Of a stretch of 64,000 nt of DNA, positions 50,979-60,089 are shown in pieces. Source of the DNA: Planctomycetota bacterium (GTDB lineage Bacteria; Planctomycetota; Planctomycetia; Pirellulales; UBA7805); assembly GCA_003389215.1 (NCBI GenBank), contig QQVP01000024.1, positions 62,001 to 126,000 of the forward strand. Direction: 5' to 3'. How positions within the stretch are numbered: the stretch's first letter is position 1; each line of letters opens with the position of its first letter. The position numbers and the translations under genes were made by a program. The notes under the pieces are model-generated. The model saw only the letters and a program-made list of their open reading frames with translations. It searched no databases and was not told where the DNA came from.

Positions 50979-52661
50979 GTGAACCGTTCTACCACCACTT
51001 CCGCGCTGCCAAGCCAACAAGTCAATGTCGCGCGGCGGATGAGCGACTTTGCGAGCCGCATGCCCGAGCAGGCCGCGGTCGTCGAGGCGCTCTCGACGAC
51101 GGGGGGTCGCTATCGCACCTTGTCTTTTGCCGAGCTCGACCGGCAAAGCAACGAGATCGCCTCGGGACTCCGGGCAATGGGTGCAGGACCCGGCACGCGA
51201 CTGGCGCTCCTCGTGCCACCCGGTGTCGAGTTTGTCGCGCTCGTGTTCGGCTTGCTGAAGTCGGGCGTGGTTGCCATCCTCATCGACCCCGGCATGGGCC
51301 GGAAGAACCTGGTCCGCTGCCTGGCCGAAGCCGAGCCCGAGGGCTTGGTGGCAGTCAGCCGCGCCCAGGCGGTGCGAACCCTATTGCGGCATCGTTTTCC
51401 GAAGGCCCGTCTGAACGTTACGGTGGGACGGCGCTGGTTCTGGGGAGGACCGACGCTGTCGACGTTGCGTGCGGCCGGTCACCCCGACCCTTTCGAGACA
51501 ACCTCGTTGGCGAGCGACCCCGCGGCAATCATCTTTACGACCGGCAGCACCGGCCCGCCCAAAGGCGTCCTCTATCGCCATGGCAATTTCGATCAACAGG
51601 TGGTCGAGATTCGCGATCGGTATGGCATCGAGCCGGGCAGTGTCAACCTCGCGGCGTTTCCCTTGTTCGGGCTGTTCAATGCCGCCATGGGCGTGACAAC
51701 CGTGTTTCCGCGGATGGACTTCACACGCCCGGCCGACGTCGACCCCGAAGCAATCCGCTCGGCCGTCGCCGACTGGAAGGCGAGCGAGGCGTTCGCCTCG
51801 CCGGCGCTCTGGAAGAAGGTGGCCGCCGATTGCCAGCCGACCGGACAGGCCCTGGCGACCCTGCGCCACGTCTATTCCGCAGGCGCCCCGGTGCCGGGGC
51901 GTGTCATCGCCAATGTGCGTTCCGTCATCCATCCGGACGGCGTCGTCCACACGCCGTACGGGGCCACCGAAGCGCTGCCGGTCGCGACGATCTCCGACCG
52001 AGAAATCCTCACCGAGACCCAGGCGGCCACCGATCGCGGTGCCGGCGTCTGTGTCGGCATGCCCTTCCCCGGCATCGACTGGAAGGTCCTTCGCATTGTC
52101 GACGGACCGCTTGCGGAAATCGAGTCGGGCGAAGAACTCCCCGCGGGCGAAATTGGGGAGCTGCTCGTCACCGGCCCCGTGGTCACGCACGAATATTGCA
52201 CGCGTGTCGAAGCGAATCGGCTGGCCAAGACCACCGATCGCGAGGGACGCGTTTGGCACCGCATGGGCGATGCCGGTTATCTCGACCCCCAAGGTCGATT
52301 CTGGTTCTGTGGCCGCGTCGCCCACCGAGTCCTCACCGCGGAAGGCACTCGCTACACGATCCCCGCGGAAGGGATCGTGAATACAATTGAGGGAGTCGCC
52401 CGTTCGGCCCTCGTCGGCGTCGGTCCGCCGGGTGTTCAACTTCCGGTGCTGGTCATCGAACCGACCGATTCGGCCGCAGCTCGATCGGAGCCGTCGCGGC
52501 GAAAGTTGGAAGCGGCGGTGCGTGAGCGCATCGGACAAGAGGAACTCCTGGCCGGCATCGAACACGTGCTCTGCCGTCCACGCCTACCGGTCGATATTCG
52601 CCACAATGCCAAGATCTTCCGCGAACAGTTGTCTGTCTGGGCGGCTTCACGAATCGGCTAG
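50979..52661 (+). CDS. oleC: OleC-like acyl-adenylate/beta-lactone synthetase
   Basis: The 560-residue AMP-dependent synthetase shows the core motifs FTTGSTGPPKGVLYRHGNF (A3), PYGATEALPV (A5), MGDAGYLDPQGRFWFCGR (A7-A8) and the A10 lysine region DIRHNAKIFRE. The segment PLFGLFNAAMGVTTVFPRMDF is characteristic of OleC, which converts a 2-alkyl-3-hydroxyalkanoate to a beta-lactone in long-chain olefin synthesis. The start is GTG at 50979; homology begins around residue 16. oleD lies two genes downstream; oleA and oleB are not in the window. This gene could also serve another lipid pathway. Confidence 0.85.
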   Translation: MNRSTTTSALPSQQVNVARRMSDFASRMPEQAAVVEALSTTGGRYRTLSFAELDRQSNEIASGLRAMGAGPGTRLALLVPPGVEFVALVFGLLKSGVVAILIDPGMGRKNLVRCLAEAEPEGLVAVSRAQAVRTLLRHRFPKARLNVTVGRRWFWGGPTLSTLRAAGHPDPFETTSLASDPAAIIFTTGSTGPPKGVLYRHGNFDQQVVEIRDRYGIEPGSVNLAAFPLFGLFNAAMGVTTVFPRMDFTRPADVDPEAIRSAVADWKASEAFASPALWKKVAADCQPTGQALATLRHVYSAGAPVPGRVIANVRSVIHPDGVVHTPYGATEALPVATISDREILTETQAATDRGAGVCVGMPFPGIDWKVLRIVDGPLAEIESGEELPAGEIGELLVTGPVVTHEYCTRVEANRLAKTTDREGRVWHRMGDAGYLDPQGRFWFCGRVAHRVLTAEGTRYTIPAEGIVNTIEGVARSALVGVGPPGVQLPVLVIEPTDSAAARSEPSRRKLEAAVRERIGQEELLAGIEHVLCRPRLPVDIRHNAKIFREQLSVWAASRIG

Positions 52662-52820
52662 GGCCGGGGCGTTCGCTGGGCGCGCCGATCGCGGCGCTGG
52701 TAGACTCGTCCAGGAATGGGGGACATGAAACGATTGGGAGCTCCATTGCCACGCACGTTCGCCGTGCCGCGGCGATGCGACTTGCGACGAGATTGAAACG
52801 GAACGGGAACGGCGGCCGCC

Positions 52821-54092
52821 ATGGCGCAAAAGTGGTACTGTCACGTCGGCGGAAAACAGTACGGACCGCTCACGGCCCAACAGCTCAAGCAGTTGGCCGC
52901 CGCGGGCAAGCTGCGCCCGAAAGACGGCGTGCGCCGCGAGACCGACAAAAAGTGGACGCCCGCGGCGCAGGTGAAGGGCCTGTTTGCCGAGTCGCCGGCG
53001 CCGGCAAACAAGACCGCGACCGCAGAAACGACCGCCAAGAAGGCGACACCGGACAAGCCCAAGTCGGGCCGCCCCGCTTCCGACGGCGACGAGCTTCCGC
53101 CGCTGGCGCCGCTCGAGTCGGACGCCGCGAGTCTTCCGCGGGCGAAGCCCCTATCCGCCGCCGGCGACGACCCCACCGCGACGGGCGATGATGACGACGA
53201 GTTCCAGCTCAAACCGCTGGAGCCGCTGCCAGGTCCATCGGCCACAGCGAGCACGGGCGTGCGCCCAGTGGGAACCGCCGCAGCACGCCCCATGCCCGCA
53301 ACGACCACGCCGGCACCGCTACCCGCTGCGGCGGCCGGATCGCAACTTGCCGATGACGGACTGAACTACTTTCGCGTGATGGCGACGGCCGCCACCGGGG
53401 CTGCCTTGGGCTTTGCCGCCCTCTGCCTGGCGAAGGTTCCCATCCTGCCAATTCTGGCGGGCGGGCTCGGGCTCTTGTTTGCCATCCGGGCCTTCGCGAT
53501 GTCGAAGTCGGACCGCAATGTCATCGGACTCTGCCTGGTGGCAAGCGTACTCAGCCTGGTCGGTGGTTGCTGGGGCTTGATGAAGACAATCGACGCTGCC
53601 GATCCGATCAAGGCACTTCAGTACGCCTTTGGGCTCGCCGCTCCCGAGACCCCCAAGGGAACCTTACGGGCTGGTGAAGAGCTGGGCGAGCTGGATAGCG
53701 TCACCGTTCGGCTTCGCGACATGGCCTTTCGCCGAGTCCCCGGGGTGGCCAACAGCAAACTCTACTTCGTTATGGGCGTGACACTGGAAAACGAATCGGC
53801 CTCCGAAGCGGTCACCTATCAGAGCTGGAGCATCGCCGAACAGGGGGCCGTCCTGCGCGATGCTCGGGGCAAGGCTTACGAAATCATCCACGACGGGCGC
53901 ATCGACGGCCAGCAAACCCGGACGACGATCGAGCCGGGTGGACGCGCCGGCGATGTCCTCGTGTTTCAAGCGCCCGCGGGGCTCCCGGATAAGCTGTTTC
54001 TGAAGCTGCCGGGCCAGGCCGTGGGCTCGACGAAGGAAGTCGTCTTCGAGATACTTCGGGAAGATATCGCGATACGCACCACCGGCGAATGA
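52821..54092 (+). CDS. GYF_2-domain membrane protein
   Basis: The 423-residue protein begins with a GYF_2 domain (KWYCHVGGKQYGPLTAQQLKQLAAAGKLRPKDGVRRE), then a long Pro/Ala/Asp-rich linker (about 55-175), two or three membrane helices (about 195-260: VMATAATGAALGFAALCLA, VPILPILAGGLGLLFAI, GLCLVASVLSLVGGCWGL), and a C-terminal beta-rich domain (KLYFVMGVTLENESASEAVTYQSW, a DUF4352-like pattern). Such proteins are typical of planctomycetes; the function is unknown. It separates oleC from oleD. Confidence 0.85.
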   Translation: MAQKWYCHVGGKQYGPLTAQQLKQLAAAGKLRPKDGVRRETDKKWTPAAQVKGLFAESPAPANKTATAETTAKKATPDKPKSGRPASDGDELPPLAPLESDAASLPRAKPLSAAGDDPTATGDDDDEFQLKPLEPLPGPSATASTGVRPVGTAAARPMPATTTPAPLPAAAAGSQLADDGLNYFRVMATAATGAALGFAALCLAKVPILPILAGGLGLLFAIRAFAMSKSDRNVIGLCLVASVLSLVGGCWGLMKTIDAADPIKALQYAFGLAAPETPKGTLRAGEELGELDSVTVRLRDMAFRRVPGVANSKLYFVMGVTLENESASEAVTYQSWSIAEQGAVLRDARGKAYEIIHDGRIDGQQTRTTIEPGGRAGDVLVFQAPAGLPDKLFLKLPGQAVGSTKEVVFEILREDIAIRTTGE

Positions 54093-54191
54093 ACGCACTC
54101 ACCGACTGACAACGCGTCGCCACGCGCACTTCGCATCCGAATACAACTCGACAACTCCCGCTGCTCCAGGCACCCAGCCGGCAAGTCCCAC

Positions 54192-55187
54192 GTGAAAACG
54201 CTCGTCACCGGCGCCACCGGCTTCCTGGGACGCTACGTCGTGGAACAACTCCGCGAGCGAGACGTGCCTGTGCGGGCACTGGTTCGTAAACTCGACGATG
54301 AACTTGCCGCCCTCGACGTCGAACAGGTCGTCGGCGACATTCGCGATCGAGCGATCGTCGTTGAAGCATGTCGCGGCGTCGACACGGTACACCACGTCGC
54401 CGGCGTGGCGGGCATCTGGGGATCTTGGCGCCACTATTACGAGATCAACACGCTCGGCAGCGAGCATGTCCTGGAAGGTTGCCGACGTCACGGCGTCGCC
54501 CGGCTCGTTTACACCAGCAGTCCCAGCGTCACCTTCGACGGCGGGCCGCAGGAGGGCATCGACGAAGCGGCCCCCTACCCGCGGCGATGGCTTTGTCACT
54601 ATCCCCACACGAAGGCGCTGGCCGAACAGCGGATCCTCGCGGCCAACGGCTCGGACCGCCTCGCCACCTGCAGCCTCCGGCCCCACTTGATTTGGGGTCC
54701 GCGCGACCGGCACCTCCTTCCCCGACTGATCGCACGAGCCCACGCGGGACAACTTCGACGCGTTGGCGACGGCACGAATCGCATCGACACGATCTACGTC
54801 GAGAACGCGGCTCACGCGCACCTGCTGGCGGCCGATGCCTTGGCGACCGATTCCCCGGTCGCGGGCCGCGCCTACTTCATCAGCCAGGGCGAACCGGTCA
54901 ACTGCTGGCAGTGGATCGATCAGTTGCTCGAGCTGGCAGGACTTCCACCCGTTGAGAAGAGTGTCTCGCTACGGACCGCCTGGACGGCGGGCCGCGTGCT
55001 GGAAATCGTGCATCGACTGCTCGGCTCGACCCGAGAGCCGCGGATGACGCGGTTCCTGGCGGCCCAGCTGGGCAACTCGCATTTTTTCGATATCACCGCA
55101 GCACGCCGCGACTTCGGCTTCACTCCGCAAATACCCACGGAAGAGGGACTTCGGCGACTCGCCACCGAGCTGCGCGCCGCCCGTTGA
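54192..55187 (+). CDS. oleD: OleD-like NAD(P)-dependent 3-oxoalkanoate reductase
   Basis: The 331-residue protein is an extended SDR with the TGATGFLGRYVVEQL cofactor loop at the N-terminus, HHVAGVAGIWGSWRHYYEINTLGSEHVL, the Ser in YTSSPSVTFDG, and YPHTKALAE as catalytic Tyr-Lys. The GIWG segment and LRPHLIWGPRDRHLLPRL match OleD and 3-beta-HSD relatives. OleD reduces the 2-alkyl-3-ketoacid made by OleA to the substrate of OleC. The start is GTG at 54192. The pairing with oleC supports the assignment. Confidence 0.85.
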   Translation: MKTLVTGATGFLGRYVVEQLRERDVPVRALVRKLDDELAALDVEQVVGDIRDRAIVVEACRGVDTVHHVAGVAGIWGSWRHYYEINTLGSEHVLEGCRRHGVARLVYTSSPSVTFDGGPQEGIDEAAPYPRRWLCHYPHTKALAEQRILAANGSDRLATCSLRPHLIWGPRDRHLLPRLIARAHAGQLRRVGDGTNRIDTIYVENAAHAHLLAADALATDSPVAGRAYFISQGEPVNCWQWIDQLLELAGLPPVEKSVSLRTAWTAGRVLEIVHRLLGSTREPRMTRFLAAQLGNSHFFDITAARRDFGFTPQIPTEEGLRRLATELRAAR

Positions 55188-55258
55188 GCCGCCTGGCGCC
55201 GCGCACGACGAGCACCCCTGCGGTACTGATCACCCCGGCGATGCCCCCTTCCGGCACC

Positions 55259-55287
55259 TTGAAAACGACGCCTAATACCTTTAGTCT
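55259..55287 (+). promoter_or_regulatory. Possible promoter of the ketosynthase operon
   Basis: TTGAAA (55259-55264) and TAGTCT (55282-55287) are 17 nt apart. The start would be near 55294, giving a leader of about 65 nt to the ATG at 55360 and excluding the ATG at 55291 as the real start. Confidence 0.4.
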
Positions 55288-55359
55288 CATATGCTTGCGG
55301 ACGTCCCCCGTCCACATGGAAATGGAACGCCACTGCTCTTCCCGCCAGGTTCACACGGA

Positions 55360-56604
55360 ATGATCGCCGACGGCCGCGATAGCCAGCGCATCGTCATCAC
55401 CGGCATCGGTTTGACGGCGCCCAACGGCAATTCGCTTTCAGAATATCGGGCCGCGTTGCTCGCGGGGCAAAGCGGGGTCCAGCCGTACGAAATCCGCTAC
55501 GTCGGCAAGACGTTGGCGGGAATCTGCGATTTCGACGAGCTCAAGTATCAACGCAAGAAGGATCTGCGACGCGGCACCCGCGCCGGCAGCATCGGCATCT
55601 ACTGTGCCCGTGAAGCAGTCGCCGATTCGGGACTCGACTGGGACAATGTCGATCCGGCCCAGGTCGGCATCTATATCGGGGTGACCGAGCACGGCAATGT
55701 CGAAACCGAGAACGAAGTCTACGAACTCAAAGGCTTCGACTACGACACGAAGTTCTGGTCGCACCACCACAATCCACGGACCGTGGCCAACAACCCGGCG
55801 GGCGAGATCTCGCTGAACCTGGGCATCACGGGTCCCCATTACACGATTGGGGCCGCCTGTGCCGCAGGAAACGCGGGTCTGATTCAGGGCGCCCAGATGT
55901 TGCGGTTGGGCGACTGCGACGTGGCGCTGGCCGGCGGTGTCTCCGAGAGCATTCATACGTTTGGCATCTTTGCCAGTTTCAAAGCCCAGGGAGCGCTCGC
56001 CGAACATGACGATCCGGCCCGCGCCTCGCGACCCTTCGACGAAGAGCGTAACGGAATCGTGGTGGCCGAAGGCGGCTGCATTTTCGTGCTCGAGCGCTAC
56101 GCCGACGCCGCCGCACGCGGCGCGAAGATCTACGGCGAGGTCTATGGCTACGCCATCAACAGCGACGCCAGCGACTTCGTGCTGCCCAATGCCTGCCGGC
56201 AGAGAGAGTGTCTGGAAATCGCCCTGCGGCGAGCCGAGCTCAACCCCGATCAGATCGACATCGTCAGTACGCACGCCACGGGCACTTCGAGCGGCGACAT
56301 CCAGGAATCGGAGGCGATGCGCGACGCGTTTCGCGGCAGCGACCGCACCTGGTTCAACAACACCAAGAGCTTTATCGGCCACGCCATGGGCGCGGCGGGG
56401 GCCTTGGAGTTGGCCGGCAACCTGCTCGCCTTCGAAGATGGCGTCTGTCATGCGACCATCAATCTGGAACACCCCGATCCCGAGTGCGAACTGCCCGGCC
56501 TGGTGGCCTGCGAGCCGCGCGAGCGGGCGGACATTAGCTACATTTTGAACAACTCATTCGGCATGCTGGGAATCAACTCGGCGGTGATCATCAAGAAAGC
56601 CTAA
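55360..56604 (+). CDS. FabF-like beta-ketoacyl-ACP synthase
   Basis: The 414-residue ketosynthase starts MIADGRDSQRIVITGIGLTAPNG. The active Cys is in GAACAAGNAG, the two His in STHATGTSSGD and KSFIGHAMGAAGALE, with the Lys just before, so it should condense acyl and malonyl groups. The motifs differ from housekeeping FabF (DACATG, NAHGTST), so it belongs to a specialised branch. It heads an operon with an ACP and two CrtI-like enzymes, and follows oleC/oleD. A start at 55291 is in frame but lies at the predicted promoter. Confidence 0.9.
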   Translation: MIADGRDSQRIVITGIGLTAPNGNSLSEYRAALLAGQSGVQPYEIRYVGKTLAGICDFDELKYQRKKDLRRGTRAGSIGIYCAREAVADSGLDWDNVDPAQVGIYIGVTEHGNVETENEVYELKGFDYDTKFWSHHHNPRTVANNPAGEISLNLGITGPHYTIGAACAAGNAGLIQGAQMLRLGDCDVALAGGVSESIHTFGIFASFKAQGALAEHDDPARASRPFDEERNGIVVAEGGCIFVLERYADAAARGAKIYGEVYGYAINSDASDFVLPNACRQRECLEIALRRAELNPDQIDIVSTHATGTSSGDIQESEAMRDAFRGSDRTWFNNTKSFIGHAMGAAGALELAGNLLAFEDGVCHATINLEHPDPECELPGLVACEPRERADISYILNNSFGMLGINSAVIIKKA

Positions 56605-56678
56605 GCGAACCGCGCCGCGAGCGCACGGATCTGAGTCGATCAAGAATGAGTCGATCCAGAAGAGGAGAAGAGCGGGAA

Positions 56679-56939
56679 ATGACGCAAGACGATATTCGCG
56701 AAGTCATCATCGACATCCTGGGCGATATCACGCCCGACGAAGATCTTTCCACGCTCGACGACAACGTGGCCTTTCGAGATCAACTCGAACTCGACAGCAT
56801 GGATTTTCTCGACATCGTCATGGAACTGCGCAAGCGTTACCGCGTGCAGGTTCCGGAAGAGGACTACGGCGAACTGGGTAGCATGGCCAGCACGGTCGCC
56901 TACCTCGAGCCGCGGATGCAGGACCTCGAAAAAGTCTGA
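56679..56939 (+). CDS. Acyl carrier protein
   Basis: The 86-residue acidic protein is an ACP with the phosphopantetheine Ser in LELDSMDFLDIVMELRKRY, and EVIIDILGDITPDEDLSTLDDN before it. It would carry the acyl chain for the adjacent ketosynthase. The DSMDF motif differs from the housekeeping DSLDTVE. The start at 56679 follows GAGAAGAGCGGGAA; an ATG at 56646 would add an unconserved basic stretch. Its stop overlaps the next start (TGATG). Confidence 0.93.
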   Translation: MTQDDIREVIIDILGDITPDEDLSTLDDNVAFRDQLELDSMDFLDIVMELRKRYRVQVPEEDYGELGSMASTVAYLEPRMQDLEKV

Positions 56940-58345
56940 TGTACGACACCGTCATCATCGGCGCCGGCATGTCGGGGCTGGCGGCCGGAATTCGCCTGGC
57001 CCACTACGACCAGCGAGTTTGCATTCTCGAGCGGCACTACACGATCGGCGGTCTGAATTCCTTCTACCGCCTCGGTGGTCGCGACTACGACGTCGGACTC
57101 CACGCGGTGACGAACTATTCGGCCAAGGGGACCCGCAAAGGACCGCTGGCCCGGATTCTCAAGCAACTCCGCTTTCGCTGGGAGGAGTTTTCACTCTCCG
57201 AACAGATCGGTTCGGCGATTGCCTTTCCCGGCGTCAAATTGTCGTTCACGAACGACGTGCGCTTCCTCGAAGCGGAAGTGGAACGCTGCTTCCCATCGGA
57301 GGTCGACAATTTCCGTGGCCTGCTCACCAAGATCGCCGACTACGACGAGCTCGACGACGAGACGTTCGATCTCTCGACGCGCCAGGTCCTGGGCGAGATC
57401 TTCACCGAGCCGCTGCTCATCGAAATGCTGCTCTGCCCTACCATGTGGTATGGAAACGCCCGCGAACGCGACATGGACTGGGGTCAGTTCTGCATCATGT
57501 TTCGCAGCATTTTTCTCGAGGGCTTTGCCCGACCGCTGGCCGGCGTGCGACTGATTCTAAAGAAACTGATCAAGCGCTTTCGCTCGCTCGGGGGTGAACT
57601 CAAGCTGCGCGCCGGCGTACAGCAAATTCGCGTCGAAGACGATCGCGCCGTGGGCGTCGTGCTCGATAGCGGCGAGCAGATCGAAGCCAAGCAGGTGGTC
57701 TCTTCGGCCGGCTTCGTCGAGACGATGCGGCTCTGCGACGACATTACCGAGCCGGATGTGACCGCCGCCGGACAGCTCTCCTTCGCCGAGTCGATCTGCA
57801 CGCTCGACTGCCAGCCCCGCGACCTCGGCTATCAGGAAACAATCGTCTTCTTCAACGACACCGCTTCGTTCCATTGGGAAACGCCCGCCGAGCTCTGTGA
57901 TTTGCGCACGGGGGTGATCTGCTCGCCCAATAATTTTGCCTACGGCGAGGCCCAGGAGGCACTTCCCGAAGGCACGATTCGGGTCTCGCTGCTGGCCAAC
58001 TTCCGCCGCTGGAATGAGTTGTCGGAGGAGGACTATCCCCTGGAAAAGCTGCGCTGGCTCGATCGATGCCTTGAATCGGCCGTGCGCTTCTGCCCCGACT
58101 TTCGCTCACGCGTCGTGGCCACCGACATGTTCACACCGAAGACGATCCGACGCTTTACCTGGCACGACAACGGAGCCGTCTACGGGGCCCCCAAGAAGCG
58201 ACTCGACGGCGCCACCCACCTGCGGAACCTCTTCCTCTGCGGAAGCGACCAGGGCTTCGTGGGCATCATCGGGGCCATGGTCAGTGGCATCTCGATTGCG
58301 AACCGCTTGCTGGTCGGCGGCGTTCCCGAGCCTACCGTAAGCTAA
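56939..58345 (+). CDS. CrtI/CrtISO-like FAD-dependent oxidoreductase, copy 1
   Basis: The 468-residue flavoprotein has the dinucleotide fold [21 protein letters not shown] and [29 protein letters not shown] at the N-terminus and [27 protein letters not shown] at the C-terminus, typical of phytoene desaturase and carotene isomerase relatives. With an ACP and ketosynthase it may act on an ACP-bound or lipid acyl chain, inserting or shifting double bonds. The true substrate is unknown. Coupled to acp by TGATG. Confidence 0.85.
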   Translation: MYDTVIIGAGMSGLAAGIRLAHYDQRVCILERHYTIGGLNSFYRLGGRDYDVGLHAVTNYSAKGTRKGPLARILKQLRFRWEEFSLSEQIGSAIAFPGVKLSFTNDVRFLEAEVERCFPSEVDNFRGLLTKIADYDELDDETFDLSTRQVLGEIFTEPLLIEMLLCPTMWYGNARERDMDWGQFCIMFRSIFLEGFARPLAGVRLILKKLIKRFRSLGGELKLRAGVQQIRVEDDRAVGVVLDSGEQIEAKQVVSSAGFVETMRLCDDITEPDVTAAGQLSFAESICTLDCQPRDLGYQETIVFFNDTASFHWETPAELCDLRTGVICSPNNFAYGEAQEALPEGTIRVSLLANFRRWNELSEEDYPLEKLRWLDRCLESAVRFCPDFRSRVVATDMFTPKTIRRFTWHDNGAVYGAPKKRLDGATHLRNLFLCGSDQGFVGIIGAMVSGISIANRLLVGGVPEPTVS

Positions 58346-58428
58346 GCCCGCACTGCGGCCGATTGCTGTCACGCACCACGCAGAAGCGACACCTCCGAAA
58401 CAAGTCCTCGCCGCTACGAATTACCACG

Positions 58429-59883
58429 ATGCCCCGCGATTTTCTCCAAGGTGCCGCCGATGAGTACGACGTCGTCGTCGTCGGTAGCGGTCTGGGCGGA
58501 CTGACCGCTGCCAACATGCTGGCCCGCTCGGGCCATCGCGTGCTGCTGCTCGAACAGCACTACAAGCTGGGCGGCCTGGCAACCTGGTTCAAGCGACCGG
58601 GCGGACACATCTTCGACATCTCGCTGCACGGTTTTCCGATCGGCATGATCAAGAGCTGCCGCCGCTACTGGACGCGGGAAATCGCCGAGTCGATCGTTCA
58701 GCTCAAGAACATCCGTTTCGACAACCCGATGTTTTCGCTCACCACGACGTTCAATCGCGAGGATTTTACGAGGCTCCTGGTTGCCGACTTCGGCATCGAG
58801 CGCGAGCGCGTCGTCTCGTTCTTCGATACGGCCCGCGACATGAACTTCTACGACGACCAGTCGACCACGGTGGGAGAGCTGTTCGAGCAGTTCTTCCCCG
58901 GTCGCGAGGACGTCGTGCGGTTGTTGATGGAGCCGATCACGTACGCCAACGGATCGACGCTCGAAGACCCCGCCATCTCCTACGGCATCGTCTTCTCGAA
59001 CTTCATGTCGAAGGGGGTGTTCACCTTTCAAGGTGGCACCGATCGGCTGATCGAACTGATGCACCAGGAGATGCTCGCCAACGGCGTCGATGTACGGATC
59101 AAGGCGAACGCGGAGAAGATCGAAATCGAGAACGGCCGCGTGCGAGGAATCGTGGTCAACGGGCGTTCGATCAAGTGTCGTGCCGTCGTCTCCAATGCGA
59201 ATCTGCTGGCGACGATGTTCCATCTCGTCGGTGAGCAGCACTTCGCCCCCGACTTCGCGGAGGAGTGCCGGGCCGTGCGTCTGAACAACTCCAGCACTCA
59301 GGTCTACATGGCGCTCAAGCCCGACGAGACGATCGACGAGGGCACCGGCGACTTGCTCTTTTCGTCGACCGCGCCGCTCTTCCGCACCGAGGCGCTCTTG
59401 AGCCGGGACATCACGAGCCGCACCTTTTCCTTCTACTATCCCCACACCCGGCCGCAGGGCCGTCCACGGTGCCTGATCGTGTCGAGCACGAACGCCAACT
59501 ACTCCGACTGGTCCGACCTTTCCGACGCCGACTACGAAGCGAGCAAGAAAGACCTGATCGAGACGACGCTCGAATCGCTCGAAAAGTACGTGCCGGGCGT
59601 GCGTGACAAGCTCGACCACGTCGAGGCCGCCACGCCGAAGACCTTCCAGCACTACACCCGCCACCTGCAGGGTTCGAGCTTCGGCACCAAGTTCGAAGGC
59701 CTCGCCGTCAGTCGCGGTCTGCCTGAGCAAATCGGCGGACTCTACCACGCCGGCAGCGTGGGCATCATCATGTCGGGCTGGCTGGGCGCGATGAACTACG
59801 GCGTGATCGTCGCCAACGACGTCGACTCGATGCTCATGCGGGCCGCCTCGGCTCAGCCGGCCCCAACCGCCGCCGCCACGTAA
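58429..59883 (+). CDS. CrtI/CrtISO-like FAD-dependent oxidoreductase, copy 2
   Basis: This 484-residue protein is a second member of the family, with [53 protein letters not shown] and [29 protein letters not shown] at the C-terminus. [12 protein letters not shown] is the usual GG-x-x-x-L segment. It is only distantly similar to copy 1, so the two probably do different steps. The start at 58429 (MPRDFLQG) precedes the conserved region; the frame is open from 58363. It is the last gene of the operon, before the palindromic element. Confidence 0.86.
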   Translation: MPRDFLQGAADEYDVVVVGSGLGGLTAANMLARSGHRVLLLEQHYKLGGLATWFKRPGGHIFDISLHGFPIGMIKSCRRYWTREIAESIVQLKNIRFDNPMFSLTTTFNREDFTRLLVADFGIERERVVSFFDTARDMNFYDDQSTTVGELFEQFFPGREDVVRLLMEPITYANGSTLEDPAISYGIVFSNFMSKGVFTFQGGTDRLIELMHQEMLANGVDVRIKANAEKIEIENGRVRGIVVNGRSIKCRAVVSNANLLATMFHLVGEQHFAPDFAEECRAVRLNNSSTQVYMALKPDETIDEGTGDLLFSSTAPLFRTEALLSRDITSRTFSFYYPHTRPQGRPRCLIVSSTNANYSDWSDLSDADYEASKKDLIETTLESLEKYVPGVRDKLDHVEAATPKTFQHYTRHLQGSSFGTKFEGLAVSRGLPEQIGGLYHAGSVGIIMSGWLGAMNYGVIVANDVDSMLMRAASAQPAPTAAAT

Positions 59884-59925
59884 CTCACTCGTGGTCGGCG
59901 ACGCAGGCCTCAGACGCCAGCGACC

Positions 59926-60089
59926 TCTAGAGCGCGTCTCGTTTATCTCTAGCGTCTTGGCTAGCTGCGGCTGTGCTTGGCGACGTCGACCTGCATCGAC
60001 GAATTCACCAATTCGTCTGCTTCGGTCTGGTGGCCAAACTTGCCTCGCCTACGCCAGTGACGCGACACCTATCCTAGACACGCTCTAGA
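59926..60089. repeat. Nested palindromic element between convergent genes
   Basis: Termini TCTAGAGCGCGTCT (59926-59939) and AGACACGCTCTAGA (60076-60089) are inverted copies with 13 of 14 matches. At the centre GACGAATT (59998-60005) and AATTCGTC (60010-60017) form a perfect stem with a CACC loop, and TTGGC/GCCAA lie between. The stop codon of the minus-strand Arg-rich gene lies in the right terminus. It resembles a MITE-like or REP-like non-coding repeat, or a bidirectional terminator; a genome search would tell. No coding potential. Confidence 0.55.
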
